Assembly (NCBI GenBank): GCA_964017155.1
Contig: OZ024864.1
Location: 37,709,230-37,773,229 of the forward strand
Length of the DNA stretch: 64,000 nt
Reading direction: 5' to 3'
From: Oasisia sp. SBJ-2009
Taxonomy: Eukaryota > Annelida > Polychaeta > Sabellida > Siboglinidae
The notes beneath the pieces are model-generated. The model was not told the DNA's origin and made no database searches. It saw nothing but the letters and a program-made list of their open reading frames with translations. Position 1 is the first letter of the stretch; every line of letters begins with the position of its first letter. The position numbers and the translations under genes are program-made. Of this stretch, positions 33,340 through 47,929 are shown piece after piece.

Positions 33340-34422
33340 CCGACCAGGCCCGATGATGTGAAGATTGGCGACGCGGAACAGTCATTCGACAGTGGGTGAA
33401 GCGTTGTTTTTATCAAGTTATTTGATTTATACAATATGTTGAGGTAGATGATAATGTAGGCCGATCACTGGAAGAATCAAATCAACGATAGCATGACATC
33501 GATATATGTATCACAGCTAGTGCGAGTGGACATTAGTTTTGATGTTGCAGTTCTCACAATCGAAACGTTTTACTCAGACGATTGATCGAGCTATTTTGCA
33601 CGCTATATGATGTATATCAAGATACATAATGTCAAAATATGATGCAAAATAATGCATATGAAACGAAACTTGTGTAAGAGGCCGAGATCGCACCGCGGAA
33701 AGTATCGTAACATTGATATGCATAAGCACCATTGGCGCGGCGAATGCCACACACATTCTCGCATGTACACATACACCCACTCAATACAGTTGAGTAGATG
33801 ATTCTTTGACCGTCATGACACCCAGCAAAACGCATTCATCTCGACTGGATACAGCATACTTAGGAATCAGCATGCAAAGGCAACCTACACAAGTGCCTCA
33901 TTCATTGCAATAGTGTAACTGAAGGGTACGCATTTGGCATGTGTTCCTTCTGAGACAAGTGTAGAGATCATTCGATGTTTTGAGACCAATATGTATTGCA
34001 GTCACACATTTCTCGGCACGCATATTTGTATCTAGGTAGTGACGGAGATCGAAAGCATATGTTGATACATTGCCTTGGAAACAATAGCATATGCTACAGT
34101 GACCAGTGCCAACAGGCCAGCTCTTTGGCCATGTCGTCAGCGCTATGCCGACAAACAGGTAACGCCAAAAGCTAGACATAACAGTGAAGGCGAAGAGGCA
34201 CACGATAAAACAAAGGTTGTTCCAAACTACCCAGACAACTACGAAATTATATACTAGACATGCGTGGGCTTCATCACTACTCGCTCGTCGCATTCTCAGA
34301 GGGTCTGTGTCGCTCACACTTCGGACTAAAATAGGAAGACCTTGAAACCAAAGAGCAGACATGTCGCAATTTCAATATGAAAACGAAACCACAAAGCAAC
34401 TAACAGGCAATGCAATGGTCGC

Positions 34423-36676
34423 ATCATGTAATCATTGATGTTGAGCTAGCTACACACATTGTACACCCTACAAAGAGTATTACACTAAAGAGTAAATCTA
34501 GCCTGTATGCGAACGAACGTCTTTTATCGCATGGAATGGCATATAATGCTTCCGATACATCTTTGCGCAGCCTGCAGACATCCCTCGTGGCGTCGCCGTT
34601 AACACGTTTTAGAGTTCCAGATCGCAGAGAGTAGATTGCGAACACAATGAAGGGAACTTCTGTCGTTGAGTGTAGTAGTTTGAAGCTCAGCAGTACGAAT
34701 GTTAAATTATATACTGTCCAAACATATATTTGCCTAGGCATAGGTGGAAAGCTGCTTGAGACATTGAGACAACTAATCGAAGAGTGGTAAGCACCATATA
34801 CAGTGTACTGTGAATGAGAACAAGAATATGAATATTCTGTTCCATTTCCGATATGAATTAGGCACTTGCGTAGAATGCAAGCCAACCTCAATTGCTCCCA
34901 CGTTTGAAACTTCATTACGAAAGGCGCGGGTAGGGTAGTGTAGTGGTTTTAATACGCGCGGACGCAGCAGGCCTGATATCTTTGGTCTAAAAATCAACGG
35001 AGAGAGTCTGACATTGTTGAATCTAATCGGTGTTATACGCCACGCACATTGACTTGCATCGTGCATAAAAAGTACCCGAATGTCGCAAAGGCCGTTGTAC
35101 CATAATACAACTGTAGTCCTATGTGTGTACCTTATTGCGAAATAGGCTAGCGCAAGTAAAACATTGAAAGAACGAAGTAAAAGTGGAAGAAAGCGCCCCC
35201 CCCCCCCCCCCCAGTTTGCTTAGATCAAAGGCGTCGCCATCTTTAAATCTGACGTCGCCAGGAACGAAAATGGCGCGTCTGCCGTATTGTCGTGACGTCA
35301 CGGTATTGTTGTGGCGCGTCTTCCGGTTTGCCGCCATTACTGTGCCGCGCAGCCGAATGCTGGCGACAGATGCCAGTTTCTTTAGTGTAATCTCGACCGC
35401 ATCGCGGTGGGATTTGCGTCTTTGACGCCAGTGGGGTGAAGGAATGTGGGCATATGTGAGAATTGAGCCTGCTGCTTTCAATTTTGTTAGACACCGTGCA
35501 CACTGTAACGCTCTTTTATTGTTTTTTCTCAGGTGTCTGAGCCCGGTGAAGATACAGCGACACATGGCCGACGACTTCTGGCAGCATTACTGACCGACCA
35601 GGCCCGATGATGTGAAGATTGGCGACGCGGAACAGTCATTCGACAGTGGGTGAAGCGTTGTTTTTATCAAGTTATTTGATTTATACAATATGTTGAGGTA
35701 GATGATAATGTAGGCCGATCACTGGAAGAATCAAATCAACGATAGCATGACATCGATATATGTATCACAGCTAGTGCGAGTGGACATTAGTTTTGATGTT
35801 GCAGTTCTCACAATCGAAACGTTTTACTCAGACGATTGATCGAGCTATTTTGCACGCTATATGATGTATATCAAGATACGTAATGTCAAAATATGATGCA
35901 AAATAATGCATATGAAACGAAACTTGTGTAAGAGGCCGAGATCGCACCGCGGAAAGTATCGTAACATTGATATGCATAAGCACCATTGGCGCGGCGAATG
36001 CAACACACATTCTCGCATGTACACATACACCCACTCAATACAGTTGAGTAGATGATTCTTTGACCGTCATGACACCCAGCAAATCGCATTCATCTCGACT
36101 GGATACAGCATACTTAGGAATCAGCATGCAAAGGCAATCTACACAAGTGCCTCAGTCATTGCAATAGTGTAACTGAAGGGTACGCATTTGGCATGTGTTC
36201 CTTCTGAGACAAGTGTAGAGATCATTCGATGTTTTGAGACCAATATGTATTGCAGTCACACATTTCTCGGCACGCAGATTTGTATCTAGGTAGTGACGGA
36301 GATCGAATGCATATGTTGATACATTGCCTTGGAAACAATAGCATATGCTACAGTGATCAGTGCCAACAGGCCAGCTCTTTGGCCATGTCGTCAGCGCTAT
36401 GCCGACAAACAGGTAACGCCAAAAGCTAGACATAACAGTGAAGGCGAAGAGGCACACGATAAAACAAAGGTTGTTCCAAACTACCCAGACAACTACGAAA
36501 TTATATACTAGACATGCGTGGGCTTCATCACTACTCGCTCGTCGCATTCTCAGAGGGTATGTGTCGCTCACACTTCGGACTCAAATAGGAAGACCTTGAA
36601 ACCAAAGAGCAGACATGTCGCAAGTTCAATATGAAAACGAAACCACAAAGCAACTAACAGGCAATGCAATGGTCGC
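34423..36676 (+). repeat. Array unit 8
   Basis: Poly-C of 17, donor GTGAGA. It shares CTCCCACG and ATTACGAAAGG with unit 10, and the TAAAGAG and GCAGACATCC markers with units 9, 10, 12 and 13. Confidence 0.97.
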
Positions 36677-38928
36677 ATCATGTAATCATTGATGTTGAGC
36701 TAGCTACACACATTGTACACCCTACAAAGAGTATTACACTAAAGAGTAAATCTAGCCTGTATGCGAACGAACGTCTTTTATCGCATGGAATGGCATATAA
36801 TGCTTCCGATACATCTTTGCGCAGCCTGCAGACATCCCTCGTGGCGTCGCCGTTAACACGTTTTAGAGTTCCAGATCGCAGAGAGTAGATTGCGAACACA
36901 ATGAAGGGAACTTCTGTCGTTGAGTGTAGTAGTTTGAAGCTCAGCAGTACGAATGTTAAATTATATACTGTCCAAACATATATTTGCCTAGGCATAGGTG
37001 GAAAGCTGCTTGAGACATTGAGACAACTAATCGAAGAGTGGTAAGCACCATATACAGTGTACTGTGAATGAGAACAAGAATATGAATATTCTGTTCCATT
37101 TCCGATATGAATTAGGCACTTGCGTAGAATGCAAGCCAACCTCAATTGCTCCAACGTTTGAAACTTCATTACGAGAGGCGCGGGTAGGGTAGTGTAGTGG
37201 TTTTAATACGCGCGGACGCAGCAGGCCTGATATCTTTGGTCTAAAAATCAACGGAGAGAGTCTGACATTGTTGAATCTAATCGGTGTTATACGCCACGCA
37301 CATTGACTTGCATCGTGCATAAAAAGTACCCGAATGTCGCAAAGGCCGTTGTACCATAATACAACTGTAGTCCTATGTGTGTACCTTATTGCGAAATAGG
37401 CTAGCGCAAGTAAAACATTGAAAGAACGAAGTAAAAGTGGAAGAAAGCGCCCTCCCCCCAGTTTGCTTAGATCAAAGGCGTCGCCATCTTGAAATCTGAC
37501 GTCGCCAGGAACGAAAATGGCGCGTCTGCCGTATTGTCGTGACGTCACGGTATTGTTGTGGCGCGTCTTCCGGTTTGCCGCCATTACTGTGCCGCGCAGC
37601 CGAATGCTGGCGACAGATGCCAGTTTCTTTAGTGTAATCTCGACCGCATCGCGGTGGGATTTGCGTCTTTGACGCCAGTGGGGTGAAGGAATGTGGGCAT
37701 ATGTAAGAATTGAGCCTGCTGCTTTCAATTTTGTTAGACACCGTGCACACTGTAACGCTCTTTTATTGTTTTTTCTCAGGTGTCTGAGCCCGGTGAAGAT
37801 ACAGCGACACATGGCCGACGACTTCTGGCAGCATTACTGACCGACCAGGCCCGATGATGTGAAGATTGGCGACGCGGAACAGTCATTCGACAGTGGGTGA
37901 AGCGTTGTTTTTATCAAGTTATTTGATTTATACAATATGTTGAGGTAGATGATAATGTAGGCCGATCACTGGAAGAATCAAATCAACGATAGCATGACAT
38001 CGATATAGGAATCACAGCTAGTGCGAGTGGACATTAGTTTTGATGTTGCAGTTCTCACAATCGAAACGTTTTACTCAGACGATTGATCGAGCTATTTTGC
38101 ACGCTATATGATGTATATCAAGATACGTAATGTCAAAATATGATGCAAAATAATGCATATGAAACGAAACTTGTGTAAGAGGCCGAGATCGCACCGCGGA
38201 AAGTATCGTAACATTGATATGCATAAGCACCATTGGCGCGGCGAATGCCACACACATTCTCGCATGTACACATACACCCACTCAATACAGTTGAGTAGAT
38301 GATTCTTTGACCGTCATGACACCCAGCAAAACGCATTCATCTCGACTGGATACAGCATACTTAGGAATCAGCATGCAAAGGCAACCTACACAAGTGCCTC
38401 ATTCATTGCAATAGTGTAACTGAAGGGTACGCATTTGGCATGTGTTCCTTCTGAGACAAGTGTAGAGATCATTCGATGTTTTGAGACCAATATGTATTGC
38501 AGTCACACATTTCTCGGCACGCATATTTGTATCTAGGTAGTGACGGAGATCGAATGCATATGTTGATACATTGCCTTGGAAACAATAGCATATGCTACAG
38601 TGACCAGTGCCAACAGGCCAGCTCTTTGGCCATGTCGTCAGCGCTATGCCGACAAACAGGTAACGCCAAAAGCTAGACATAACAGTGAAGGCGAAGAGGC
38701 ACACGATAAAACAAAGGTTGTTCCAAACTACCCAGACAACTACGAAATTATATACTAGACATGCGTGGGCTTCATCACTACTCGCTCGTCGCATTCTCAG
38801 AGGGTCTGTGTCGCTCACACTTCGGACTAAAATAGGAAGACCTTGAAACCAAAGAGCAGACATGTCGCAATTTCAATATGAAAACGAAACCACAAAGCAA
38901 CTAACAGGCAATGCAATGCAATGGTCGC
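36677..38928 (+). repeat. Array unit 9
   Basis: The C tract is CCCTCCCCCC; donor GTAAGA. It closely resembles unit 13: both are preceded by GGGTATGTGTCGC and share the interrupted C tract. Its end carries a 5-base duplication, giving three GCAAT-like steps near 38908-38922. Confidence 0.97.
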
Positions 38929-41182
38929 ATCATGTAATCATTGATGTTGAGCTAGCTACACACATTGTACACCCTACAAAGAGTATTACACTAAAGAGTA
39001 AATCTAGCCTGTGTGCGAACGAACGTCTTTTATCGCATGGAATGGCATATAATACTTCCGATACATCTTTGCGCAGCCTGCAGACATCCCTCGTGGCGTC
39101 GCCGTTAACACGTTTTAGAGTTCCAGATCGCAGAGAGTAGATTGCGAACACAATGAAGGGAACTTCTGTCATTGAGTGTAGTAGTTTGAAGCTCAGCAGT
39201 ACGAATGTTAAATTATATACTGTCCAAACATATATTTGCCTAGGCATAGGTGGAAAGCTGCTTGAGACATTGAGACAACTAATCGAAGAGTGGTAAGCAC
39301 CATATACAGTGTACTGTGAATGAGAACAAGAATATGAATATTCTGTTCCATTTCCGATATGAATTAGGCACTTGCGTAGAATGCAAGCCAACCTCAATTG
39401 CTCCCACGTTTGAAACTTCATTACGAAAGGCGCGGGTAGGGTAGTGTAGTGGTTTTAATACGCGCGGACGCAGCAGGCCTGATATCTTTGGTCTAAAAAT
39501 CAACGGAGAGAGTCTGACATTGTTGAATCTAATCGGTGTTATACGCCACGCACATTGACTTGCATCGTGCATAAAAAGTACCCGAATGTCGCAAAGGCCG
39601 TTGTACCATAATACAACTGTAGTCCTATGTGTGTACCTTATTGCGAAATAGGCTAGCGCAAGTAAAACATTGAAAGAACGAAGTAAAAGTGGAAGAAAGC
39701 GCCCCCCCCCCCCCCCCCCAGTTTGCTTAGATCAAAGGCGTCGCCATCTTGAAATCTGACGTCGCCAGGAACGAAAATGGCGCGTCTGCCGTATTGTCGT
39801 GACGTCACGGTATTGTTGTGGCGCGTCTTCCGGTTTGCCGCCATTACTGTGCCGCGCAGCCGAATGCTGGCGACAGATGCCAGTTTCTTTAGTGTAATCT
39901 CGACCGCATCGCGGTGGGATTTGCGTCTTTGACGCCAGTGGGGTGAAGGAATGTGGGCATATGTAAGAATTGAGCCTGCTGCTTTCAATTTTGTTAGACA
40001 CCGTGCACACAGTAACGCTCTTTTATTGTTTTTTCTCAGGTGTCTGAGCCCGGTGAAGATACAGCGACACATGGCCGACGACTTCTGGCAGCAATACTGA
40101 CCGACCAGGCCCGATGATGTGAAGATTGGCGACGCGGAACAGTCATTCGACAGTGGGTGAAGCGTTGTTTTTATCAAGTTATTTGATTTATACAATATGT
40201 TGAGGTAGATGATAATGTAGGCCGATCACTGGAAGAATCAAATCAACGATAGCATGACATCGATATATGTATCACAGCTAGTGCGAGTGGACATTAGTTT
40301 TGATGTTGCAGTTCTCACAATCGAAACGTTTTACTCAGACGATTGATCGAGCTATTTTGCACGCTATATGATGTATATCAAGATACGTAATGTCAAAATA
40401 TGATGCAAAATAATGCATATGAAACGAAACTTGTGTAAGAGGCCGAGATCGCACCGCGGAAAGTATCGTAACATTGATATGCATAAGCACCATTGGCGCG
40501 GCGAATGCCACACACATTCTCGCATGTACACATACACCCACTCAATACAGTTGAGTAGATGATTCTTTGACCGTCATGACACCCAGCAAAACGCATTCAT
40601 CTCGACTGGATACAGCATACTTAGGAATCAGCATGCAAAGGCAACCTACACAAGTGCCTCATTCATTGCAATAGTGTAACTGAAGGGTACGCATTTGGCA
40701 TGTGTTCCTTCTGAGACAAGTGTAGAGATCATTCGATGTTTTGAGACCAATATGTATTGCAGTCACACATTTCTCGGCACGCAAATTTGTATCTAGGTAG
40801 TGACGGAGATCGAATGCATATGTTGATACATTGCCTTTGAAACAATAGCATATGCTACAGTGATCAATGCCAACAGGCCAGCTCTTTGGCCATGTCGTGA
40901 GCGCTATGCCGACAAACAGGTAACGCCAAAAGCTAGACATAACAGTGAAGGCGAAGAGGCACACGATAAAACAAAGGTTGTTCCAAACTACCCAGACAAC
41001 TACGAAATTATATACTAGACATGCGTGGGCTTCATCACTACTCGCTCGTCGTATTCTCAGAGGGTCTGTGTCGCTCACACTTCGGACTCAAATAGGAAGA
41101 CCTGAAACCAAAGAGCAGACATGTCGCAAGTTCAATATGAAAACGAAACCACAAAGCAACTAACAGGCAATGCAATGGTCGC
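38929..41182 (+). repeat. Array unit 10
   Basis: Poly-C of 18, donor GTAAGA. Its first half matches unit 8. A private T-to-A change in candidate exon 2 turns His to Gln in the nine-codon frame. Confidence 0.97.
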
Positions 41183-43428
41183 ATCATGTAATCATTGATG
41201 TTGAGCTAGCTACACACATTGTACACCGTACAAAGAGTATTACACTACAGAGTAAATCTAGCCTGTATGCGAACGAACGTCTTTTATCGCATGGAATGGC
41301 ATATAATGCTTCCGATACATCTTTGCGCAGCCTGCATACATCCCTCGTGGCGTCGCCGTTAACACGTTTTAGAGTTCCAGATCGCAGAGAGTAGATTGCG
41401 AACACAATGAAGGGAACTTGTATCGTTGAGTGTAGTAGTTTGAAGCTCAGCAGTACGAATGTTAAATTAGATACTGTCCAAACATCTATTTGCCTAGGCA
41501 TAGGTGGAAAGCTGCTTGAGACATTGAGACAACTAATCGAAGAGTGGTATGCACCATATACAGTGTACTGTGAATGAGAACAAGAATATGAATATTCTGT
41601 TCCATTTCCGACATGAATTAGGCACTTGCGTAGAATGCAAGCCAACCTCAATTGCTCCAACGTTTGAAACTTCATTACGAGAGGCGCGGGTAGGGTAGTG
41701 TAGTGGTTTTAATACGCGCGGACGCAGCAGGCCTGATATCTTTGGTCTAAAAATCAACGGAGAGAGTCTGACATTGTTGAATCTAATCGGTGTTATACGC
41801 CACGCACATTGACTTGCATCGTGCATAAAAAGTACCCGAATGTCGCAAAGGCCGTTGTACCATAATACAACTGTAGTCCTATGTGTGTACCTTATTGCGA
41901 AATAGGCTAGCGCAAGTAAAACATTGAAAGAACGAAGTAAAAGTGGAAGAAAGCGCCCCCCCCCCAGTTTGCTTAGATCAAAGGCGTCGCCATCTTGAAA
42001 TCTGACGTCGCCAGGAACGAAAATGGCGCGTCTGCCGTATTGTCGTGACGTCACGGTATTGTTGTGGCGCGTCTTCCGGTTTGCCGCCATTACTGTGCCG
42101 CGCAGCCGAATGCTGGCGACAGATGCCAGTTTCTTTAGTGTAATCTCGACCGCATCGCGGTGGGATTTGCGTCTTTGACGCCAGTGGGGTGAAGGAATGT
42201 GGGCATATGTAAGAATTGAGCCTGCTGCTTTCAATTTTGTTAGACACCGTGCACACAGTAACGCTCTTTTATTGTTTTTTCTCAGGTGTCTGAGCCCGGT
42301 GAAGATACAGCGACACATGGCCGACGACTTCTGGCAGCATTACTGACCGACCAGGCCCGATGATGTGAAGATTGGCGACGCGGAACAGTCATTCGACAGT
42401 GGGTGAAGCGTTGTTTTTATCAAGTTATTTGATTTATACAATATGTTGAGGTAGATGATAATGTAGGCCGATCACTGGAAGAATCAAATCAACGATAGCA
42501 TGACATCGATATATGTATCACAGCTAGTGCGAGTGGACATTAGTTTTGATGTTGCAGTTCTCACAATCGAAACGTTTTACTCAGACGATTGATCGAGCTA
42601 TTTTGCACGCTATATGATGTATATCAAGATACGTAATGTCAAAATATGATGCAAAATAATGCATATGAAACGAAACTTGTGTAAGAGGCCGAGATCGCAC
42701 CGCGGAAAGTATCGTAACATTGATATGCATAAGCACCATTGGCGCGGCGAATGCCACACACATTCTCGCATGTACACATACACCCACTCAATACAGTTGA
42801 GTAGATGATTCTTTGACCGTCATGACACCCAGCAAAACGCATTCATCTCGACTGGATACAGCATACTTAGGAATCAGATTGCAAAGGCAACCTACACAAG
42901 TGCCTCATTCATTGCAATAGTGTAACTGAAGGGTACGCATTTGGCATGTGTTCCTTCTGAGACAAGTGTAGAGATCATTCGATGTTTTGAGACCAATATG
43001 TATTGCAGTCACACATTTCTCGGCACGCAGATTTGTATCTAGGTAGTGACGGAGATCGAATGCATATGTTGATACATTGCCTTTGAAACAACAGCATATG
43101 CTACAGTGATCAGTGCCAACAGGCCAGCTCTGTGGCCATGTCGTGAGCGCTAAGCCGACAAAGAGGTAACGCCAAAAGCTAGACATAACAGTGAAGGCGA
43201 AGAGGCACACGATAAAACAAAGGTTGTTCCAAACTACCCAGACAACTACGAAATTATATACTAGACATGCGTGGGCTTCATCACTACTCGCTCTTCGCAT
43301 TCTCAGAGGGTCTGTGTCGCTCACACTTCGGACTCAAATAGGAAGACCTGAAACCAAAGAGCAGACATGTCGCAAGTTCAATATGAAAACGAAACCACAA
43401 AGCAACTAACAGGCAATGCAATGGTCGC
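41183..43428 (+). repeat. Array unit 11
   Basis: Poly-C of 10, donor GTAAGA. It carries the CTTGTATCG and CCGTACAAAG markers of units 3-5, although it sits six units away from them. Confidence 0.97.
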
Positions 43429-45674
43429 ATCATGTAATCATTGATGTTGAGCTAGCTACACACATTGTACACCCTACAAAGAGTATTACACTAAAGAGTA
43501 AATCTAGCCTGTATGCGAACGAACGTCTTTTATCGCATGGAATGGCATATAATGCTTCCGATACATCTTTGCGCAGCGTGCAGACATCCCTCGTGGCGTC
43601 GCCGTTAACACGTTTTAGAGTTCCAGATCGCAGAGAGTAGATTGCGAACACAATGAAGGGAACTTCTGTCGTTGAGTGTAGTAGTTTGAAGCTCAGCAGT
43701 ACGAATGTTAAATTATATACTGTCCAAACATATATTTGCCTAGGCATAGGTGGAAAGCTGCTTGAGACATTGAGACAACTAATCGAAGAGTGGTAAGCAC
43801 CATATACAGTGTACTGTGAATGAGAACAAGAATATGAATATTCTGTTCCATTTCCGATATGAATTAGGCACTTGCGTAGAATGCAAGCCAACCTCAATTG
43901 CTCCAACGTTTGAAACTTCATTACGAGAGGCGCGGGTAGGGTAGTGTAGTGGTTTTAATACGCGCGGACGCAGCAGGCCTGATATCTTTGGTCTAAAAAT
44001 CAACGGAGAGAGTCTGACATTGTTGAATCTAATCGGTGTTATACGCCACGCACATTGACTTGCATCGTGCATAAAAAGTACCCGAATGTCGCAAAGGCCG
44101 TTGTACCATAATACAACTGTAGTCCTATGTGTGTACCTTATTGCGAAATAGGCTAGCGCAAGTAAAACATTGAAAGAACGAAGTAAAAGTGGAAGAAAGC
44201 GCCCCCCCCCAGTTTGCTTAGATCAAAGGCGTCGCCATCTTGAAATCTGACGTCGCCAGGAACGAAAATGGCGCGTCTGCCGTATTGTCGTGACGTCACG
44301 GTATTGTTGTGGCGCGTCTTCCGGTTTGCCGCCATTACTGTGCCGCGCAGCCGAATGCTGGCGACAGATGCCAGTTTCTTTAGTGTAATCTCGATCGCAT
44401 CGCGGTGGGATTTGCGTCTTTGACGCCAGTGGGGTGAAGGAATGTGGGCATATGTAAGAATTGAGCCTGCTGCTTTCAATTTTGTTAGACACCGTGCACG
44501 CTGTAACGCTCTTTTATTGTTTTTTCTCAGGTGTCTGAGCCCGGTGAAGATACAGCGACACATGGCCGACGACTTCTGGCAGCATTACTGACCGACCAGG
44601 CCCGATGATGTGAAGATTGGCGACGCGGAACAGTCATTCGACAGTGGGTGAAGCGTTGTTTTTATCAAGTTATTTGATTTATACAATATGTTGAGGTAGA
44701 TGATAATGTAGGCCGATCACTGGAAGAATCAAATCAACGATAGCATGACATCGATATATGTATCACAGCTAGTGCGAGTGGACATTAGTTTTGATGTTGC
44801 AGTTCTCACAATCGAAACGTTTTACTCAGACGATTGATCGAGCTATTTTGCACGCTATATGATGTATATCAAGATACGTAATGTCAAAATATGATGCAAA
44901 ATAATGCATATGAAACGAAACTTGTGTAAGAGGCCGAGATCGCACCGCGGAAAGTATCGTAACATTGATATGCATAAGCACCATTGGCGCGGCGAATGCC
45001 ACACACATTCTCGCATGTACACATACACCCACTCAATACAGTTGAGTAGATGATTCTTTGACCGTCATGACACCCAGCAAAACGCATTCATCTCGACTGG
45101 ATACAGCATACTTAGGAATCAGCATGCAAAGGCAACCTACACAAGTGCCTCATTCATTGCAATAGTGTAACTGAAGGGTACGCATTTGGCATGTGTTCCT
45201 TCTGAGACAAGTGTAGAGATCATTCGATGTTTTGAGACCAATATGTATTGCAGTCACACATTTCTCGGCACGCAGATTTGTATCTAGGTAGTGACGGAGA
45301 TCGAATGCATATGTTGATACATTGCCTTGGAAACAATAGCATATGCTACAGTGATCAGTGCCAACAGGCCAGCTCTTTGGCCATGTCGTCAGCGCTATGC
45401 CGACAAACAGGTAACGCCAAAAGCTAGACATAACAGTGAAGGCGAAGAGGCACACGATAAAACAAAGGTTGTTCCAAACTACCCAGACAACTACGAAATT
45501 ATATACTAGACATGCGTGGGCTTCATCACTACTCGCTCGTCGCATTCTCAGAGGGTATGTGTCGCTCACACTTCGGACTCAAATAGGAAGACCTTGAAAC
45601 CAAAGAGCAGACATGTCGCAAGTTCAATATGAAAACGAAACGACAAAGCATCTAACAGGCAATGCAATGGTCGC
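43429..45674 (+). repeat. Array unit 12
   Basis: Poly-C of 9, the shortest in the array; donor GTAAGA. It shares the TAAAGAG and GTAAGCACC markers with units 8, 9, 10 and 13. Its end carries the GGGTATGTGTCGC variant also seen at the end of unit 8. Confidence 0.97.
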
Positions 45675-47929
45675 ATCATGTAATCATTGATGTTGAGCTA
45701 GCTACACACATTGTACACCCTACAAAGAGTATTACACTAAAGAGTAAATCTAGCCTGTATGCGAACGAACGTCTTTTATCGCATGGAATGGCATATAATG
45801 CTTCCGATACATCTTTGCGCAGCCTGCAGACATCCCTCGTGGCGTCGCCGTTAACACGTTTTAGAGTTCCAGATCGCAGAGAGTAGATTGCGAACACAAT
45901 GAAGGGAACTTCTGTCGTTGAGTGTAGTAGTTTGAAGCTCAGCAGTACGAATGTTAAATTATATACTGTCCAAACATATATTTGCCTAGGCATAGGTGGA
46001 AAGCTGCTTGAGACATTGAGACAACTAATCGAAGAGTGGTAAGCACCATATACAGTGTACTGTGAATGAGAACAAGAATATGAATATTCTGTTCCATTTC
46101 CGATATGAATTAGGCACTTGCGTAGAATGCAAGCCAACCTCAATTGCTCCAACGTTTGAAACTTCATTACGAGAGGCGCGGGTAGGGTAGTGTAGTGGTT
46201 TTAATACGCGCGGACGCAGCAGGCCTGATATCTTTGGTCTAAAAATCAACGGAGAGAGTCTGACATTGTTGAATCTAATCGGTGTTATACGCCACGCACA
46301 TTGACTTGCATCGTGCATAAAAAGTACCCGAATGTCGCAAAGGCCGTTGTACCATAATACAACTGTAGTCCTATGTGTGTACCTTATTGCGAAATAGGCT
46401 AGCGCAAGTAAAACATTGAAAGAACGAAGTAAAAGTGGAAGAAAGCGCCCTCCCCCCAGTTTGCTTAGATCAAAGGCGTCGCCATCTTGAAATCTGACGT
46501 CGCCAGGAACGAAAATGGCGCGTCTGCCGTATTGTCGTGACATCACGGTATTGTTGTGGCGCGTCTTCCGGTTTGCCGCCATTACTGTGCCGCGCAGCCG
46601 AATGCTGGCGACAGATGCCAGTTTCTTTAGTGTAATCTCGACCGCATCGCGGTGGGATTTGCGTCTTTGACGCCAGTGGGGTGAAGGAATGTGGGCATAT
46701 GTAAGAATTGAGCCTGCTGCTTTCAATTTTGTTAGACACCGTGCACACTGTAACGCTCTTTTATTGTTTTTTCTCAGGTGTCTGAGCCCGGTGAAGATAC
46801 AGCGACACATGGCCGACGACTTCTGGCAGCATTACTGACCGACCAGGCCCGATGATGTGAAGATTGGCGACGCGGAACAGTCATTCGACAGTGGGTGAAG
46901 CGTTGTTTTTATCAAGTTATTTGATTTATACAATATGTTGAAGTAGATGATAATGTAGGCCGATCACTGGAAGAATCAAATCAACGATAGCATGACATCG
47001 ATATATGTATCACAGCTAGTGCGAGTGGACATTAGTTTTGATGTTGCAGTTCTCACAATCGAAACGTTTTACTCAGACGATTGATCGAGCTATTTTGCAC
47101 GCTATATGATGTATATCAAGATACGTAATGTCAAAATATGATGCAAAATAATGAATATTATGAATATGAAACGAAACTTGTGTAAGAGGCCGAGATCGCA
47201 CCGCGGAAAGTATCGTAACATTGATATGCATAAGCACCATTGGCGCGGCGAATGCCACACACATTCTCGCATATACACATACACCCACTCAATACAGTTG
47301 AGTAGATGACTCTTTGACCGTCATGACACCCAGCAAAACGCATTCATCTCGACTGGATACAGCATACTTAGGAATCAGCATGCAAAGGCAACCTACACAA
47401 GTGCCTCATTCATTGCAATAGTGTAACTGAAGGGTACGCATTTGGCATGTGTTCCTTCTGAGACAAGTGTAGAGATCATTCGATGTTTTGAGACCAATAT
47501 GTATTGCAGTCACACATTTCTCGGCACGCAGATTTGTATCTAGGTAGTGACGGAGATCGAATGCATATGTTGATACATTGCCTTGGAAACAATAGCATAT
47601 GCTACAGTGATCAGTGCCAACAGGCCAGCTCTTTGGCCATGTCGTGAGCGCTAAGCCGACAAAGAGGTAACGCCAAAAGCTAGACATAACAGTGAAGGCG
47701 AAGAGGCACACGATAAAACAAAGGTTGTTCCAAACTACCCAGACAACTACGAAATTATATACTAGACATGCGTGGGCTTCATCACTACTCGCTCGTCGCA
47801 TTCTCAGAGGGTCTGTGTCGCTCACACTTCGGACTCAAATAGGAAGACCTGAAACCAAAGAGCAGACATGTCGCAAGTTCAATATGAAAACGAAACCACA
47901 AAGCAACTAACAGGCAATGCAATGGTCGC
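45675..47929 (+). repeat. Array unit 13
   Basis: The C tract is CCCTCCCCCC; donor GTAAGA. It is the only unit in which the CRE core is damaged (TGACATCA near 46539). Its second half carries an ATGAATATT insertion near 47151, shared with unit 14. Confidence 0.97.

Larger units (their letters stand above)
33190..33356 (+). other. Candidate spliced 29-codon frame (unit 7)
   Basis: If the 77-nt intron is removed, ATG TGG GCA TAT before the donor joins in phase to GTG TCT GAG after the acceptor. It then stays open to TGA at 33354-33356, giving 29 residues starting MWAYVSEPGED. The start is lost in unit 18. It overlaps the nine-codon frame in another phase. No family is recognised, and most differences seen between units change the peptide, so coding is doubtful. 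Confidence 0.2.
32176..34422 (+). repeat. Array unit 7 (reference for sub-features)
   Basis: The C tract is CCCTCCCCCC; donor GTAAGA. Its first half matches unit 6 and its last third matches the end of unit 9 (ACGCATATTTG, GTGACCAGTGCC), so it is a mosaic. I saw no private change in its promoter-like block, so it is used here to place sub-features. Confidence 0.97.
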
